From positions 1 through 5,919 of the forward strand of contig PPDG01000090.1 of assembly GCA_002899795.1 (NCBI GenBank): 5,919 nt of DNA, written 5' to 3'. Positions 5,901 through 5,919 of this stretch are shown here, piece after piece. The stretch's first letter is position 1. Each line of letters starts with the position of its first letter. The stretch comes from Desulfobacteraceae bacterium (GTDB lineage: Bacteria > Desulfobacterota > Syntrophobacteria > BM002). The notes beneath the pieces were generated by a model. The model worked only from the letters and a program-made list of their open reading frames with translations, was not told the origin of the DNA and did no database searches. The position numbers and the translations under genes are program-made.

Positions 5901-5919
5901 GCGGTTTTTCCTAAATATC

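Overview
This is a bacterial chromosomal window: Shine-Dalgarno sites, tightly packed genes on one strand, a tRNA gene with an encoded CCA end, and moderately GC-rich codon use. Nothing in it fixes the phylum. The overall look suits an environmental, possibly uncultured lineage such as Chloroflexota or Desulfobacterota, but that is only an impression.

Layout. Positions 1-161 hold the C-terminal end of a gene that is probably the solute-binding protein of an ABC importer. A 131-nt gap follows, with a perfect TATAAT box lying in the loop of a 12-bp inverted repeat, then a second small hairpin. Positions 293-3123 hold the rest of a CUT1-type (carbohydrate uptake) importer: a MalK/UgpC-like ATPase (293-1330), a MalF/UgpA-like permease (1340-2284) and a MalG/UgpE-like permease (2284-3123). 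These are spaced by 9 nt and then overlap by 1 nt, so they form one operon. Together the four genes would make a binding-protein-dependent importer, with two different permease subunits forming the channel and an ATPase dimer driving it. The substrate cannot be named from the sequence; a sugar, oligosaccharide or sugar-phosphate derivative such as a glycerol-3-phosphate compound would be typical.

After a 103-nt gap comes a large gene (3227-5674) for an 815-residue HerA/FtsK-superfamily ATPase of the uncharacterised DUF87/DUF853 type. It has a clear ATPase core, a Pro/Ala-rich linker, and a C-terminal region predicted as two helical coiled-coil arms joined by a Gly/Ala-rich hydrophobic segment. 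It has its own strong ribosome binding site. It ends about 100 nt before a bidirectional terminator (5781-5816), which separates it from a convergent tRNA-Glu(UUC) gene on the minus strand (5823-5900).

The points most worth a second look are the promoter-in-a-palindrome ahead of the ATPase gene, the shortened C-terminal (TOBE) domain of that ATPase, the unusual C-terminal architecture of the HerA-like protein, and a 17-nt exact repeat on both sides of the HerA-like gene, one copy of which is an arm of the terminator. I found no convincing new defence or mobile system: the HerA-like gene has no nuclease, SIR2 or integrase partner in the window.
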